In this document: positions 18,451 to 27,741 of the stretch, piece by piece
Layout of the letters: every line of letters starts with the position of its first letter
Numbering within the stretch: the stretch's first letter is position 1
NCBI RefSeq assembly: GCF_001583695.1
Contig: NZ_LOBC01000093.1
Coordinates: 124,001 to 188,000 of the forward strand
Direction: 5' to 3'
DNA from: Bacillus wiedmannii
Lineage (GTDB): Bacteria > Bacillota > Bacilli > Bacillales > Bacillaceae_G
DNA length: 64,000 nt
Notes under the pieces: model-generated
The model's database searches: none
Seen by the model: only the letters and a program-made list of their open reading frames with translations
What the model was told of the DNA's origin: nothing
Position numbers and translations under genes: made by a program

Positions 18451-18577
18451 ATAAATTTACTTCTTGCGATGCATTAGCATCTAATGCATAAGTATCTGGT
18501 TTATTCGTATATTGTACTCCACCAACAATTGTAAGCACTACTGCCAATGTTAAAATTCCAGCTATTACTTTTTTCAT
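18449..18577 (-). CDS. nprX: NprX quorum-sensing signalling peptide precursor
   Basis: A 42-residue secreted peptide precursor. The ATG overlaps the nprR stop (ATGA at 18577-18574). RBS AAGGAGG lies inside the end of nprR. The sequence starts MKKVIAGILTLAVVLTIVGG (signal peptide) and continues VQYTNKPDTYALDANASQEV, ending NL. The active signal reported in B. thuringiensis is a heptapeptide of the type SKPDIVG near this position; here the corresponding stretch reads NKPDTYA (residues 25-31), a different pherotype. After export and processing it would be re-imported and bind NprR. Confidence 0.93.
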   Translation of the reverse strand: MKKVIAGILTLAVVLTIVGGVQYTNKPDTYALDANASQEVNL

Positions 18578-19851
18578 TTTCCATCCTCCTTATGATTTTC
18601 TAACATTTCAATAACTAATTTATAATATTGATTACTTTGTTCAAATTTTAATGATTGAGCAAAATATTCTGCAAGTTCTATATATACTTTCTTTAATTCA
18701 ATTTTATTTCCTGCTGATTTATAAAAAGGTATCGCTTCTAATTCTAAAAATTCTTTATATTCTTTCGCTTCTCCAAAATACTTATATTGAAGCATAAGGA
18801 TCAAATACAATTTTGTATTAAAACGCTCTTCACGTTTAGCAGCAGTAACGCCTTTATTAATCCATTCTTTCGCTTCTTCAAACTGCTCTAATTTAATACA
18901 AGATAGTGCCATTTCATATACTGTATCTATATAATTTAAATCTACTTGTTTTTGAAGTTGTAAACTCTCTAAATAGTGCTCTTTTGCTTGCTGATATTTT
19001 TTCTTTTTGTAATATATATTCCCCATATTACTTAGAGTAATAGACATAAGAACATCTTTATCTGCAAAAGCCTCCGCTTCCCTCAATATATTCTCATACA
19101 TTGTTAAAGCTTCTTCATATTGCCCTTGTTCTGCATAACTCAATGCAATGAGAATTTGACAATTTATCACATTTCGAAATTTATACTCACTCCTAAATGC
19201 CTCTAATGCGATATTCGCAAAATGTAAAGTAAGATGCTGAATTTCCAAATGACTATAAGTAAGTGCAATATTATAATAAATTCCTGTCTCATGATATCCA
19301 AGTTCTTTAGCCATGATCTCTGTCTCAAGTAAATCCTCTAATCCTTTTTTCCACTTATATTGTAAACAGCATAATAATCCCTTACTATACGTATATAATA
19401 ACTTCTGAAAAGGTGAAAATTTCTTATATGCCTTCTTAAGCTTCTCTAATTCTTCTGCGATTGCCGGCAATTCTCTTTTCATCAGTAAATAGCGTATATT
19501 AAGTAATTTATAATAATTTATGATTTCAAAATCTTGAACACTTTGCATATCCTCTTCCAGTTCGTTACGTATGCGTTCAATCTGTGCCTTATCCAAACGG
19601 ATTAGTGCATTCAACCATTCATCTAGCTTCCCCTTCACATCTTCTTCTACATCTCTCAAATCCGTCACGGCAATTTCTAACCTTGTGCAGAGCAATTGTA
19701 GAATTTCTTCTGATGCCTCGATCTTTCCATTTTCGATTTTACTTAAGTATGAGACAGAACAAATGCCCTGACATAATTCTTCTTGTGTCATTTTTTGCTG
19801 TAGCCGTTTATAAAAGACTTGTTTGCCTATTTTTTCTAATGTTTGTTGCAT
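18574..19851 (-). CDS. nprR: NprR quorum-sensing transcriptional regulator (RNPP family)
   Basis: A 425-residue regulator that, bound by the NprX peptide, activates the neutral protease and other stationary-phase genes; without peptide it can act on sporulation phosphotransfer. It has an N-terminal HTH_XRE domain (about 8-65; KMTQEELCQGICSVSYLSKIENGKIEASEEI) and a C-terminal array of TPR repeats (AIYxxLGNIYYKKKKYQQAKEHYLES type, about 100-415). RBS TGGAGGAGG. The stop overlaps the nprX start. The gene looks intact. Upstream lie sequences like CodY and PlcR boxes, in line with published control of nprR. Confidence 0.95.
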   Translation of the reverse strand: MQQTLEKIGKQVFYKRLQQKMTQEELCQGICSVSYLSKIENGKIEASEEILQLLCTRLEIAVTDLRDVEEDVKGKLDEWLNALIRLDKAQIERIRNELEEDMQSVQDFEIINYYKLLNIRYLLMKRELPAIAEELEKLKKAYKKFSPFQKLLYTYSKGLLCCLQYKWKKGLEDLLETEIMAKELGYHETGIYYNIALTYSHLEIQHLTLHFANIALEAFRSEYKFRNVINCQILIALSYAEQGQYEEALTMYENILREAEAFADKDVLMSITLSNMGNIYYKKKKYQQAKEHYLESLQLQKQVDLNYIDTVYEMALSCIKLEQFEEAKEWINKGVTAAKREERFNTKLYLILMLQYKYFGEAKEYKEFLELEAIPFYKSAGNKIELKKVYIELAEYFAQSLKFEQSNQYYKLVIEMLENHKEDGK

Positions 19852-19927
19852 TGTCCTCCTCCATTCTCATTACCCCCATTACTCTAATAATACATAAAAT
19901 CTTGAGAAATATAAATTGATAAATGTT

Positions 19928-19957
19928 AATTTTCTAAAAAATATGCAATATTTCATT
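19928..19957 (-). promoter_or_regulatory. CodY-like and PlcR-like boxes upstream of nprR
   Basis: AATTTTCTAAAAAAT (19928-19942) matches the CodY motif AATTTTCWGAAAATT with two differences. Adjoining it, TATGCAATATTTCATT (19942-19957) matches the PlcR box TATGNA-N4-TNCATA with one difference at the last base. Both lie about 80-105 bp before nprR. CodY repression and PlcR activation of nprR are reported for the group. Confidence 0.65.
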
Positions 19958-20050
19958 TTTTTCCCTCTTGACTCTACTTCCATATCCATTCTTTGCTACG
20001 AACGATTAAAAATTGGTATACTATAACCAAATTATGGAGGTGTTTTCGCG

Positions 20051-21514
20051 ATGACTTATTATAAAGACGATAGCTATGCCTTACATACAGATTTATATCA
20101 AATTAATATGGCTTATACATATTGGAAAGATGGTATTCATAATCGCCGCTCGGTGTTTGATTTATACTTTCGAAAGCTTCCATTCGAGAACGGTTATGCT
20201 GTTTTTGCTGGCCTTGAAAAGATTGTAGAGTACATAGAAAACTTCAGCTTTACCGAAAGCGATATCGCTTATTTAGCAGAATTACAATTTGAAGAAGAAT
20301 TCCTTCAGTATTTACAAAATATGAAATTCACTGGGACCGTTCGAAGTATGCAAGAAGGTGAAGTTGTATTTAATAACGAGCCTTTATTACGTGTTGATGC
20401 ACCGCTCGGCGAAGCACAAATTATTGAAACTGCCCTGTTAAACATTGTGAATTACCAAACATTAATTGCAACAAAAGCTGCTCGTATGAAGCATGCTGCA
20501 AATAACGATGAACTTTTAGAATTCGGCACAAGACGTGCCCACGAGTTTGATGCTGCTCTTTGGGGCACACGCGCTGCCTTTATTGGTGGTTTCTCATCTA
20601 CGAGTAACGTACGGGCTGGGAAGCGCTTCGGAATACCTGTAGCAGGCACACACGCTCACTCTTTCGTTCAAGCATATCGCGATGAATATGTCGCGTTTAA
20701 AAAATACGCTGAAACTCATAAAAAATGTGTCTTTCTCGTTGATACATACGACACTTTAAAATCAGGTGTTCCAAATGCGATTCGCGTCGCGAAAGAGTTT
20801 GGGGATCGTATCGATTTTTATGGAATTCGCCTTGATAGTGGTGATATGGCTTATTTATCTAAAAAGGCAAGAAAACTACTAGATGAAGCTGGGTTTACAA
20901 ATACAAAAATTATTGCTTCTAGCGATTTAGATGAATACACAATTATGCACTTGAAATCTCAAGGCGCAAAAATTGATGTATGGGGCGTTGGAACAAAATT
21001 AATTACGTCCTTTGAACAACCAGCGTTAGGGGCTGTCTATAAACTAGTTGCGATTGAAGATACTGATGGAAAGTTAAATGATACAATTAAAATTTCATCT
21101 AACCCTGAAAAAATTACCACTCCAGGACTGAAACGAATTTATCGCATTATCAATCGAGTTAACGATCATGCAGAAGGCGATTATATTGCATTAGATTCTG
21201 AAGAGCCAGGAAAAGAAGAACGTTTAAAAATGTTTCATCCTGTTCACACGTATATAAGTAAATTTGTAACAAACTTTGAAGCACGCGAACTGCATAAAGA
21301 CATTTTCATTAACGGCGAAAGAACATATGAATTACCAGATATATTAGATATTCAAAAATATAACGAACAGAGTCTCGCACTATTTTGGGAAGAATATATG
21401 CGAACTTTAAATCCCGAAGAGTACCCTGTCGATTTAAGTCAAGAATGTTGGGATCATAAAATGAATTACATTCAAACTGTTCGAGAACAAGTTGAAAAAA
21501 ATATACAAAAATAA
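20051..21514 (+). CDS. pncB: nicotinate phosphoribosyltransferase
   Basis: Converts nicotinate, PRPP and ATP to nicotinate mononucleotide in the NAD salvage pathway. The 487-residue protein has the family start LHTDLYQINMAYTYWKDG, the central EFGTRRAHEFDAALWGTRAAFIGGFSSTSNV with the conserved arginine pair, and GTHAHSFVQAY carrying the histidine that is phosphorylated in this family; DTYDTLKSGVPNAIRVAKE and FYGIRLDSGDMAYLSKKAR follow. RBS GGAGGTG. Monocistronic, divergent from nprR, with its own terminator. Confidence 0.95.
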   Translation: MTYYKDDSYALHTDLYQINMAYTYWKDGIHNRRSVFDLYFRKLPFENGYAVFAGLEKIVEYIENFSFTESDIAYLAELQFEEEFLQYLQNMKFTGTVRSMQEGEVVFNNEPLLRVDAPLGEAQIIETALLNIVNYQTLIATKAARMKHAANNDELLEFGTRRAHEFDAALWGTRAAFIGGFSSTSNVRAGKRFGIPVAGTHAHSFVQAYRDEYVAFKKYAETHKKCVFLVDTYDTLKSGVPNAIRVAKEFGDRIDFYGIRLDSGDMAYLSKKARKLLDEAGFTNTKIIASSDLDEYTIMHLKSQGAKIDVWGVGTKLITSFEQPALGAVYKLVAIEDTDGKLNDTIKISSNPEKITTPGLKRIYRIINRVNDHAEGDYIALDSEEPGKEERLKMFHPVHTYISKFVTNFEARELHKDIFINGERTYELPDILDIQKYNEQSLALFWEEYMRTLNPEEYPVDLSQECWDHKMNYIQTVREQVEKNIQK

Positions 21515-21542
21515 AACAGAGAAGCTTTTCCTTCTCTGTTTT
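21513..21542 (+). terminator. terminator of pncB
   Basis: AAAACAGAGAAG and CTTCTCTGTTTT around a six-base loop, followed by more T residues. Confidence 0.92.
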
Positions 21543-21685
21543 TTCAATACGATATGTATCTTTGTGGAAAATATATTAAAATAGTACGACAAATATTTTT
21601 TATTTGTAAATTTTAATATTTCGTTATTTATTTATAAAATAATATTTGTTATTATTTTATTGAGTCAATTTCAACAAAATAACCT

Positions 21686-21718
21686 AAAAAAGAGGACGCA
21701 GGTTGCGTCCTCTTTTTT
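21686..21718 (-). terminator. terminator of the cad operon
   Basis: AAAAAAGAGGACGC and GCGTCCTCTTTTTT around AGGTT. The last bases overlap the cadA stop. The 140 bp between this and the pncB terminator are AT-rich and show nothing. Confidence 0.9.
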
Positions 21719-24083
21719 ATAAATCTTTCACTCGTAGTACACGCATTGCATTTAACACTGCAAGTAGTGTCACACCAACATCTGAGAAGACAGCTTCCCA
21801 CATTGTTGCAATACCAAAAGCACCAAGTAATAAAACTAATCCTTTTACCCCTAATGCAAAGATGATATTCTGCCATACAATGCGTCGTGTGCGTTTTGCA
21901 ATATTTAAGGCTGTTGCAATTTTTGAAGGCTCATCAGTCATAATAACGATGTCTGCCGCCTCAATCGCTGCATCTGATCCTAAACCACCCATCGCAATAC
22001 CAACATCTGCTCTTGCTAATACCGGTGTGTCATTAATACCATCACCAACGAAAGCAACTTTTTCTTTTCCGTTCTTCGCCGCATCAATTTTTTCAATCTC
22101 TTCGACTTTTTGTTGCGGTAATAGTTCTGCGTGAACTTCATCTAAACCTAATTCTTTACCAACAGCTTCACCAACGGATTTTGCATCACCCGTTAACATG
22201 ACTGTCTTCTTAATACCTAGTTCTTTTAATTTTTGAATTGCTTGTTTTGAATCTTCTTTTACCTCATCAGAGATAACGATATAACCTGCATATTCCCCAT
22301 CTACAGCAACGTGAACTAATGTACCTACCGTTTCTGGTTGCTTAAATGTAATGTTTTCTTTTTTCATTAATTTAGCATTACCTGCAAAAATTTCTTTTCC
22401 TTGTACTTTTACGACTGTACCGTGACCAGAAATTTCGCTATACTCATCGATTATTTTTTCATCAATTGATTTTCCGTATGCCTTTCGAATAGATTGTGCA
22501 ATTGGATGATTAGAATACACTTCAGCAAATGTTGCATACTCTAATAATTCTTCATTTGTAATACCTTCGCTTGGTTCCATTTTTGTAACTTTGAAGACAC
22601 CTTTTGTTAATGTTCCTGTTTTATCAAAAACAATATATTTCACATCATTTAAAGCTTCTAAATAGTTACTTCCTTTTATTAACACACCACTTTTAGATGC
22701 ACCACCAATTCCTCCAAAGAATCCAAGAGGAATTGATACAACTAACGCACATGGACAAGAGATTACTAAGAACACTAAAGCTCTATAAATCCATTCTGAG
22801 AATGTAGCTCCTTCTAAAATAAGTGGTGGAATAAACGCCATGATCGCTGCTGTAATAACTACAACTGGAGTGTAGTAACGCGCGAACTTCGTAATAAAGT
22901 TTTCTGTTGGCGCTTTTTTACTGCTTGCATTTTGAACTAAATCTAAAATTTTTGATACAGTTGATTCACCAAATTCTTTTGTCACTTCAATTGTTAATAC
23001 ACCATTTTGGTTCACAAAACCACTTAATACATCATTTCCAACTTCGACTTCACGTGGTACAGATTCACCGGTCAATGCTGAAGTATCTACCATTGATGTT
23101 CCTTCAACTACTTTTCCGTCTAATGGTACTTTCTCACCAGGCTTCACGATAATATAATCGCCGATTTGTACATCTTCTGGTGATACTTGTTTCGTTTCAT
23201 TTCCAACCTTCACATTCGCATAATCAGGACGGATATCCATTAATGAAGTAATTGACTTTCGGGAGCGATTGACCGCAATACTTTGGAATAGTTCCCCTAC
23301 TTGATAGAATAGCATTACCGCAACAGCTTCTGAATATTGTTGAATCGCAAAAGCCCCTAGTGTTGCAATTGCCATTAAGAAGTTCTCATCGAACACTTGG
23401 CCGCGAGTTATGTTTCTTACCGCTCTCCAAACGATATCTCCGCCTATTAATAAATACGCAAGGACGAATAACGGAATTGTTATCATTTGTGGTAAGCCCG
23501 CTAATGCAGCAATTGCTGTCAAAATTCCGCCGACCACTAATCGTCCTACCATCTTTTTCACATTTGCTTCACCATGGTCGTGACTATGTCCGTGGTCATG
23601 CCCACCTTTTTCTTCACGAACAACTTTCACATCTGGTTCTAACTTTTGAACGATATTTGTTATATTTGCTACAGTCGCTTCTAATTCTCTTTTATTCGCT
23701 ACTTCAACTCTTAATTTCTTTGATACGAAATCAACAGTTGCTGCTGAAATAGACGGCATTTCCTTCACTTTATTTTCAATCTTCATCGCACAGTTCGCGC
23801 AATCTAAACCTTCTAATATAAACACTTCTTTTGCTACTTTTGTGTTGTTTTCTTCTTGCACTTTAATGTGCGGTTCTAATTTTGTAACGAGTTGTTTTGC
23901 TTCTGTAACAACTTCGCTTTCTGTATTTTGTGCTGTTTCTAAAACCATTGTTTTTGTCGCGAAATTTACAGAGCAAGAATTTACTCCTTCTATATTCCCA
24001 ACGCCTTTTTCAATTTTCATTGCACAGTTCGCACAATCTAAACCTTCTAACACCAGTTTCTTTTTCACTAATGCTTCAGCCAT
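21717..24083 (-). CDS. cadA: P1B-type heavy-metal efflux ATPase (CadA/ZntA-like)
   Basis: Pumps Cd2+, Zn2+ and probably Pb2+/Co2+ out of the cell using ATP. The 788-residue protein has two N-terminal HMA metal-binding domains, each with GLDCANCAMKIE (about residues 14 and 93), a His-rich segment (GHDHGHSHDHGE, about 160-172), eight membrane helices with the CPC motif (VISCPCALVVS), the TGES actuator motif, phosphorylation motif DKTGTLT, the HP motif SNHPIAQSI and the hinge GDGINDTPVLARADVGIAMG. RBS GAGGAGGGAGAACG. It follows cadC by 23 bp in one operon. Confidence 0.95.
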   Translation of the reverse strand: MAEALVKKKLVLEGLDCANCAMKIEKGVGNIEGVNSCSVNFATKTMVLETAQNTESEVVTEAKQLVTKLEPHIKVQEENNTKVAKEVFILEGLDCANCAMKIENKVKEMPSISAATVDFVSKKLRVEVANKRELEATVANITNIVQKLEPDVKVVREEKGGHDHGHSHDHGEANVKKMVGRLVVGGILTAIAALAGLPQMITIPLFVLAYLLIGGDIVWRAVRNITRGQVFDENFLMAIATLGAFAIQQYSEAVAVMLFYQVGELFQSIAVNRSRKSITSLMDIRPDYANVKVGNETKQVSPEDVQIGDYIIVKPGEKVPLDGKVVEGTSMVDTSALTGESVPREVEVGNDVLSGFVNQNGVLTIEVTKEFGESTVSKILDLVQNASSKKAPTENFITKFARYYTPVVVITAAIMAFIPPLILEGATFSEWIYRALVFLVISCPCALVVSIPLGFFGGIGGASKSGVLIKGSNYLEALNDVKYIVFDKTGTLTKGVFKVTKMEPSEGITNEELLEYATFAEVYSNHPIAQSIRKAYGKSIDEKIIDEYSEISGHGTVVKVQGKEIFAGNAKLMKKENITFKQPETVGTLVHVAVDGEYAGYIVISDEVKEDSKQAIQKLKELGIKKTVMLTGDAKSVGEAVGKELGLDEVHAELLPQQKVEEIEKIDAAKNGKEKVAFVGDGINDTPVLARADVGIAMGGLGSDAAIEAADIVIMTDEPSKIATALNIAKRTRRIVWQNIIFALGVKGLVLLLGAFGIATMWEAVFSDVGVTLLAVLNAMRVLRVKDL

Positions 24084-24106
24084 CGTTCTCCCTCCTCGCG
24101 TTCTTT

Positions 24107-24484
24107 TTATTCTTCCTCGTTTACGTGTTCAAACGCTTGCTCGAAGATATGAATTACGTGCTGGTCAGCTAACGAATAATAAACGACCTTTCCTTCTTTA
24201 CGATTCTTTACAAGTTTCGCTTGCTTTAACACACGAAGCTGATGCGAAATAGATGATTGTGTCATTCCTAATAAATAAGCTAAATCACAAACACACATTT
24301 CAGCTTCAAATAATGCATGTAATATTCTCGTCCGTGTACGATCACCTAATACTTTAAATAATTCTGCTACTTTACTTAAACTTTCATCAGTTGGAATTGT
24401 TTGTTTTACTTGATCAACAACTTCTTCATGAATTATCGTTTGAGAACATGTCTCTTGTGGTGTTTCTACTTTATTTACAGCCAT
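24107..24484 (-). CDS. cadC: ArsR/SmtB family metal-responsive repressor (CadC-like)
   Basis: A 125-residue repressor that releases DNA when it binds Cd/Pb/Zn. The core is LSKVAELFKVLGDRTRTRILHAL, followed by the metal-binding alpha-3 motif EMCVCDLAYLLGMTQSSISHQLRVLK and wing NRKEGKVVYYSLAD. An N-terminal extension contains one cysteine (ETCSQTI), as in CadC proteins where it contributes to the metal site. The C-terminal HVIHIFEQAFEHVNEEE could give an alpha-5 zinc site as in CzrA. RBS GAGGTGAGCTATA. First gene of the cadC-cadA operon. Confidence 0.92.
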   Translation of the reverse strand: MAVNKVETPQETCSQTIIHEEVVDQVKQTIPTDESLSKVAELFKVLGDRTRTRILHALFEAEMCVCDLAYLLGMTQSSISHQLRVLKQAKLVKNRKEGKVVYYSLADQHVIHIFEQAFEHVNEEE

Positions 24485-24508
24485 TATAGCTCACCTCTTC
24501 ATTTGAAC

Positions 24509-24571
24509 ATATGAACAATTATTCATATATCTTATACTCTTATTATATGAGCGTCCATTCATATGTGTCAA
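24509..24571 (-). promoter_or_regulatory. cad promoter with two CadC-type operators
   Basis: Minus-strand promoter TTGACA (24571-24566), 18-bp spacer, TATAAT (24547-24542). Two 20-bp inverted repeats of the form ATATGA-N8-TCATAT lie at 24545-24564, over the spacer and -10 region, and at 24509-24528, just downstream. They resemble operators of ArsR-family repressors such as CadC. Confidence 0.8.
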
Positions 24572-24684
24572 TGAAATCTCATACATTTTTCCGAACATTT
24601 TGTTCACATTTTAATAAGGCATACACATATTTTCCGCATCCATTACATTCTCATACAAAAAAGGATGTACATTTTGCCCAAAAG

Positions 24685-24721
24685 AAAAAAGCCTTGCGCG
24701 CTCCCTAGACGCACAAGGCTT
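24685..24721 (-). terminator. terminator of ald-permease unit
   Basis: AAGCCTTG (24689-24696) and CAAGGCTT (24714-24721); on the minus strand the stem is followed by TTTTTT. Confidence 0.85.
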
Positions 24722-24739
24722 ACTATACTTATATCCCTT

Positions 24740-26155
24740 TTAATTAGCTTGTTCTAAATTATCCTGCGAACTTCCATCGTCTTTTAAATGACTATGTTTT
24801 TTCGAATAAACAAAGTATACAACTACTCCGATTGCTAACCAAACACCGAAGTATATCCATGTTTTTAATGGTAAATTTACCATTAAGAATAGACAACATG
24901 CAACTGAAATAATCGGTAAGATCGGTACAAGTGGTACCATAAATCCACGTTGTAATTTCGGATGCGTTTTACGAAGAATGATAACAGTTACACCAACCAT
25001 GGCGAATGTTAATAACGCTCCAATATTCGCTAAATTCGACAATTCTTTTAAATCGATAAATCCAGCAATTAAAGCACTACCAATTCCTGTTAACCAAACT
25101 GAAAATGTTGGCGCTTCAGTCTTCTTGTTAATTTTCGCGAAAGATTTTGGCAATAAACCGTCACGGCTCATTGCGAAGAATACACGAGTTGTTGCATAAA
25201 TGTAAGCGAAAATTACAGCCATAATACCAATTACAGCTCCAATTGCGATTATACCTGCTACTTTGTCTTGTCCTACAACTTCTAACACATATGCCATAGC
25301 TTCTGGTACATCTAATTCTTTATAAGAAACCATACCTGTCATAACGAGACAAACTACAACATAAATGATTGTACAAATAACTAACGAAGCAATAATACCA
25401 ATCGGTAGATCACGTTGCGGATTTTTTACTTCTTCAGCAGAAGTTGCTAATGCATCAAATCCTAAGAAAGCAAAGAATACTGCTGCTCCCCCTGCGAACA
25501 CTCCACTTAAACCGTACGGTGCAAATGGTATCCAGTTTTCTGGTTTCACGTAGAATACACCAACTGCAATGAATAAAACAACAATACCAATTTTAATTAA
25601 TACCATTATGTTATTCACACGCTTACTTTCTTTTGTACCTCGTGATAATAACCAAGTTATCACTAACGTAACGATAACTGCTGGTAAGTTTACCATACCA
25701 CCTTGCGATGGAATCGTTAACAAGGCTTTAGGAATTTCAAGTCCTAATCCGCTCACTAAATTATGGAAATAACCCGTCCATCCTCCGGCTACTGCGGCAG
25801 TCGTTACGACATATACGGATAACAATGTCCATCCCATTAAATGGGCAACAAACTCACCAATTGTTGCATATGAATATGTGTACACACTACCTGACACAGG
25901 AAGTGTAGATGCAACTTCTGCGTAACATAAAGCTGCAAATCCACAAACAATTGCTGCAATCATGAATGAGAAAATAACTGCTGGACCAGCATCTCTTGCT
26001 GCTACTAATCCAGTTAATACTAGAACTCCTGTACCAATTATCGCACCAATCCCTAGCATTGTTAGGTCAAATGCCCCTAGCGTTTTCGTTAAAGTTTTAC
26101 TTTTACTTTCCCCTAACAATTGCGTAACGGATTTCTTTTTAAATAGGTTGGCCAC
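24740..26155 (-). CDS. APC family amino acid permease
   Basis: A 471-residue amino acid transporter with 12 hydrophobic helices. Family features: LTMLGIGAIIGTGVLVLTGLVA in helix 1, FSFMIAAIVCGFAALCYAEVAS, FFAFLGFDALATSAEEVKNPQRDLPIGI, and IYATTRVFFAMSRDGLLPKSFAKI. It resembles the YfnA/cationic amino acid transporter subgroup. The start is GTG 26155 with GGGGG nine bases upstream. It lies 103 bp downstream of alanine dehydrogenase on the same strand, so alanine or a related amino acid is a plausible substrate; this is inference. Confidence 0.9.
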   Translation of the reverse strand: MANLFKKKSVTQLLGESKSKTLTKTLGAFDLTMLGIGAIIGTGVLVLTGLVAARDAGPAVIFSFMIAAIVCGFAALCYAEVASTLPVSGSVYTYSYATIGEFVAHLMGWTLLSVYVVTTAAVAGGWTGYFHNLVSGLGLEIPKALLTIPSQGGMVNLPAVIVTLVITWLLSRGTKESKRVNNIMVLIKIGIVVLFIAVGVFYVKPENWIPFAPYGLSGVFAGGAAVFFAFLGFDALATSAEEVKNPQRDLPIGIIASLVICTIIYVVVCLVMTGMVSYKELDVPEAMAYVLEVVGQDKVAGIIAIGAVIGIMAVIFAYIYATTRVFFAMSRDGLLPKSFAKINKKTEAPTFSVWLTGIGSALIAGFIDLKELSNLANIGALLTFAMVGVTVIILRKTHPKLQRGFMVPLVPILPIISVACCLFLMVNLPLKTWIYFGVWLAIGVVVYFVYSKKHSHLKDDGSSQDNLEQAN

Positions 26156-26178
26156 GATGTATGCCCCCTTTTGCCAAG

Positions 26179-26209
26179 AAGAGCTAAGAGATCTTCACTC
26201 TTAGCTCTT
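26179..26209 (-). other. intercistronic hairpin between ald and permease gene
   Basis: A perfect 12-bp stem AAGAGCTAAGAG / CTCTTAGCTCTT with a seven-base loop, not followed by a T run on the minus strand. It may act as a partial terminator or RNA-stability element that sets the ratio of the two products. Confidence 0.5.
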
Positions 26210-26258
26210 ATCATGTTGGTTTATATATTGTTCGATTTTATTTTGTATAATGCTGCTA

Positions 26259-27392
26259 TTAGCAAGATACTGTTTCTGCTTCTAATAATTCTTTAGCACC
26301 TTTGTACTCTACACCGTGAGCTTCTGCAACTGCTTCGAATGTTACATAGCCGTCTAATGTGTTAATACCTTTTAGTAATGCAGCGTTTCCTAGGCAAGCT
26401 TCTTTGTAGCCTTTGTTAGCAATTTGTACTGCATATGGTACTGTTACGTTTGTTAATGCAAGAGTTGATGTACGTGGAACCGCACCTGGCATGTTTGCAA
26501 CTGCATAATGAACAACGCCGTGTTTTTCGTAAGTTGGGTTATCATGAGTTGTAATACGGTCAGTTGTTTCGAAAATACCACCTTGGTCAATCGCGATATC
26601 TACAACAACAGAACCTGGTTCCATTGATTGAATCATTTCTTCTGTTACAAGTTTTGGCGCTTTTGCACCTGGGATTAATACTGCACCGATTACAAGATCA
26701 GACTCTTTTACAGCTTCTGCAATATTGTAAGGATTAGACATTAAAGTTTTTACTTGGTTTCCGAAAATGTCATCTAATTGACGAAGACGTTCTGCACTTA
26801 AGTCGATGATTGTTACATCCGCACCTAGTCCAACTGCAATTTTAGCAGCATTTGTACCAGCTTGTCCACCACCGATGATTGTTACTTTACCACGTTTAAC
26901 CCCTGGAACACCTGCAAGTAAAATACCTTTACCGCCTTTGTTTTTCTCAAGGAATTGTGCACCAATTTGTGCAGCCATACGACCAGCTACTTCACTCATA
27001 GGTGCAAGTAATGGTAGAGAACGGTTTTCTAATTGTACTGTTTCATATGCAATAGAAACAACTTTCTTTTCGATTAATGCTTTTGTTAATTCTGGTTCTG
27101 GAGCTAAGTGTAAGTATGTGAATAAGATTAAACCTTCGCTGAAGTGTTTGTATTCGCTTTCAACTGGTTCCTTAACTTTCATAACCATTTCCATATTCCA
27201 AGCTTCTTCAGCTGTATCAACAATTTTTGCTCCCGCTTCAACATACTGAGCATCTGTGAAACCAGATCCTAAACCTGCACCCTTTTGAATGAATACTTCG
27301 TGATTGTTACGAATTAAATGTACAACACCTGCTGGTGTCATTGCCACACGGTTTTCGTTGTTTTTAATTTCTGCTGGTACCCCAATACGCAT
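26259..27392 (-). CDS. ald: alanine dehydrogenase
   Basis: Catalyses NAD-dependent reversible deamination of L-alanine to pyruvate and ammonia. The 377-residue protein begins [20 protein letters not shown] with the substrate-binding arginine, contains the catalytic-lysine and histidine regions ([26 protein letters not shown]), and the NAD-binding [49 protein letters not shown] cre site matching the consensus lies about 100 bp upstream. In bacilli ald is used in alanine catabolism, sporulation and spore germination physiology. Confidence 0.96.
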   Translation of the reverse strand: MRIGVPAEIKNNENRVAMTPAGVVHLIRNNHEVFIQKGAGLGSGFTDAQYVEAGAKIVDTAEEAWNMEMVMKVKEPVESEYKHFSEGLILFTYLHLAPEPELTKALIEKKVVSIAYETVQLENRSLPLLAPMSEVAGRMAAQIGAQFLEKNKGGKGILLAGVPGVKRGKVTIIGGGQAGTNAAKIAVGLGADVTIIDLSAERLRQLDDIFGNQVKTLMSNPYNIAEAVKESDLVIGAVLIPGAKAPKLVTEEMIQSMEPGSVVVDIAIDQGGIFETTDRITTHDNPTYEKHGVVHYAVANMPGAVPRTSTLALTNVTVPYAVQIANKGYKEACLGNAALLKGINTLDGYVTFEAVAEAHGVEYKGAKELLEAETVSC

Positions 27393-27741
27393 AATGAAAT
27401 GCCCCCTTATAATTAACAGAAAAAAGAGATTCTTTTTTCTTTTTGTAATAATTAATAACTTATGTCCTTATTCTAGCATAACTTAAAAGTTATGAAAACG
27501 CTAACATACCATTTTTTTAAAGTTTATATATTTAGAATAGTGTAAATATATGGAACATTGATTCTATTAGCATCTTCGTGCCATTTCATTATCTATCACT
27601 CTATTTTTATTATACGCCCTAAAAATAAGAAGCAATCATTTATTATTCGACAATAATGTAACAATGTAAGAAACCTAAGTATCGACGTATACATATACAC
27701 TTATTACTGTACACAATACTTTAGAGATATATTCTTTTCCT
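27393..27741. other. 349-bp intergenic region upstream of ald
   Basis: Holds the ald leader, the cre site and AT-rich promoter DNA. No credible open frame with a ribosome site was found on either strand. A WalR-like TGTAACAATGTAAG near 27657 has wrong spacing. Confidence 0.5.
27493..27506 (-). promoter_or_regulatory. cre site upstream of ald
   Basis: TGAAAACGCTAACA is an exact match to the CcpA consensus TGWNANCGNTNWCA, 101 bp upstream of the ald start. Confidence 0.7.

Noticed and set aside
23842-24252. 136-codon plus-strand frame over cadA/cadC
   Set aside because: It spans the junction of two certain minus-strand genes and reads as a shadow of the HMA domain coding.
27655-27670. WalR box near ald (TGTAACAATGTAAG)
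   Set aside because: The two half-sites are eight rather than eleven bases apart.
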